Below, in pieces: positions 38,740 to 39,251 of a DNA stretch of 39,251 bases. This DNA is from Elysia marginata (Eukaryota; Mollusca; Gastropoda; Plakobranchidae). The DNA lies in the NCBI GenBank assembly GCA_019649035.1, contig BMAT01002766.1:275839-315089 (forward strand). Reading direction: 5' to 3'. The notes under the pieces were generated by a model, which saw nothing but the letters and a program-made list of their open reading frames with translations, was not told the DNA's origin and did not search any database. How positions within the stretch are numbered: the stretch's first letter is position 1; every line of letters starts with the position of its first letter. The position numbers and the translations under genes were made by a program.

Positions 38740-39251
38740 TGGACACCTTTATTGAATGCAGGCGTGTTTTCCTATTTTATTGGTCAAATTGGTGTACGGT
38801 AATGTTTTGTTTCGTCTAGTGCTGGTTCCTTTGTAACTTCAATTCTTAAAATTAAATCAAAAGGTCCATGTAGTAAAAATATTTATTGGAAAAAAAAAGA
38901 ATGTACTTTTATTATGTGTACATGTCTAGCAAATTTTAATGGAAAAATATGTGTCTTTTATTAGAGCCTCTGAGAACTCAGTTATGTTTGACTTTGTTTT
39001 ATATATTACCTAACAACATTATATTTATTATGATTTAGTGAATTTTGTGTGGGTTTTTTTTTATTTAAGTTGTACACAAAACTCCTACCCCTTTGATATG
39101 TGGAAGGCAAGGCTTGTTTGAGTTATGGTCATTTCTCATTAAATTTTTTGTTTTATGGAAGTCTCTGAGAACTTAAATATGATTCATTTTATTTCATATA
39201 TTAGTATAATTAGAATATTTCATTAACCTTTAGAGTTCATGTAGAGTTCTT
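37343..39251. other. No gene seen; intergenic
   Basis: AT-rich sequence with a G homopolymer and a 4-N gap (37721-37736) and a (CT)n microsatellite at about 38707-38737. No open frame or RNA gene was recognised. Confidence 0.5.
38707..38737. repeat. (CT)n microsatellite
   Basis: A near-perfect CT dinucleotide run of about 30 bp. Confidence 0.97.

Overview
This window looks like animal nuclear DNA, most likely from a mollusc and plausibly a gastropod. It is AT-rich, with short exons split by repeat-packed introns with GT-AG ends. It carries decayed LINE, mariner, hAT-like and SINE copies, many minisatellites, and frequent tacatgta/taccggta/tctagatc strings. The species call is inference. There is no operon, CRISPR array or prokaryotic feature. 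Assembly gaps lie at 20691-21011 and 37733-37736.

Two protein-coding genes can be built, both on the minus strand. Gene B (right to left, 11370 to 2310) is an alpha-type nicotinic acetylcholine receptor-like Cys-loop channel subunit. Nine coding exons join in phase from a signal peptide (ATG at 11314) through the ligand-binding domain, M1, M2, M3 and most of the M3-M4 loop. The M4 exon was not found and should lie beyond the left edge. A likely 5' UTR exon lies at 12164-12227.

Gene A (34237 to about 23721) encodes a small, heavily N-glycosylated, cysteine-containing type I membrane protein that I do not recognise. It has a signal peptide exon, two extracellular exons, a candidate 9-nt microexon and a transmembrane exon. 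Its 3' end is unresolved. The two genes are tandem on one strand, but nothing in the sequence shows that they work together.

The rest is repeats. 1-2300: a LINE 3' tail and a hAT-like MITE with an 8-bp target duplication. 2.3-11.4 kb: gene B, with the same MITE family in three of its introns, a duplicated element in two more, and a five-copy 42-bp tandem repeat that multiplies the exon 4 splice donor. 11.8-12.2 kb: a 142-bp tandem duplication. 13.4-15.6 kb: a minisatellite holding a LINE remnant (RNase H and zinc-knuckle end) that is itself split by a MITE. 19.4-19.8 kb: an LTR-like promoter and polyadenylation signal. 22.1-23.3 kb: a dead mariner element. 24.6-26.1 kb: a 35-bp hairpin minisatellite. 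26.4-29.0 kb: a 5'-truncated L2/CR1-like LINE. 29.4-30.1 kb: a 51-bp minisatellite. 31-34 kb: SINEs, a pogo-like MITE and trinucleotide repeats. 36.6-37.3 kb: an RTE-like remnant. The last 2 kb show nothing recognisable.
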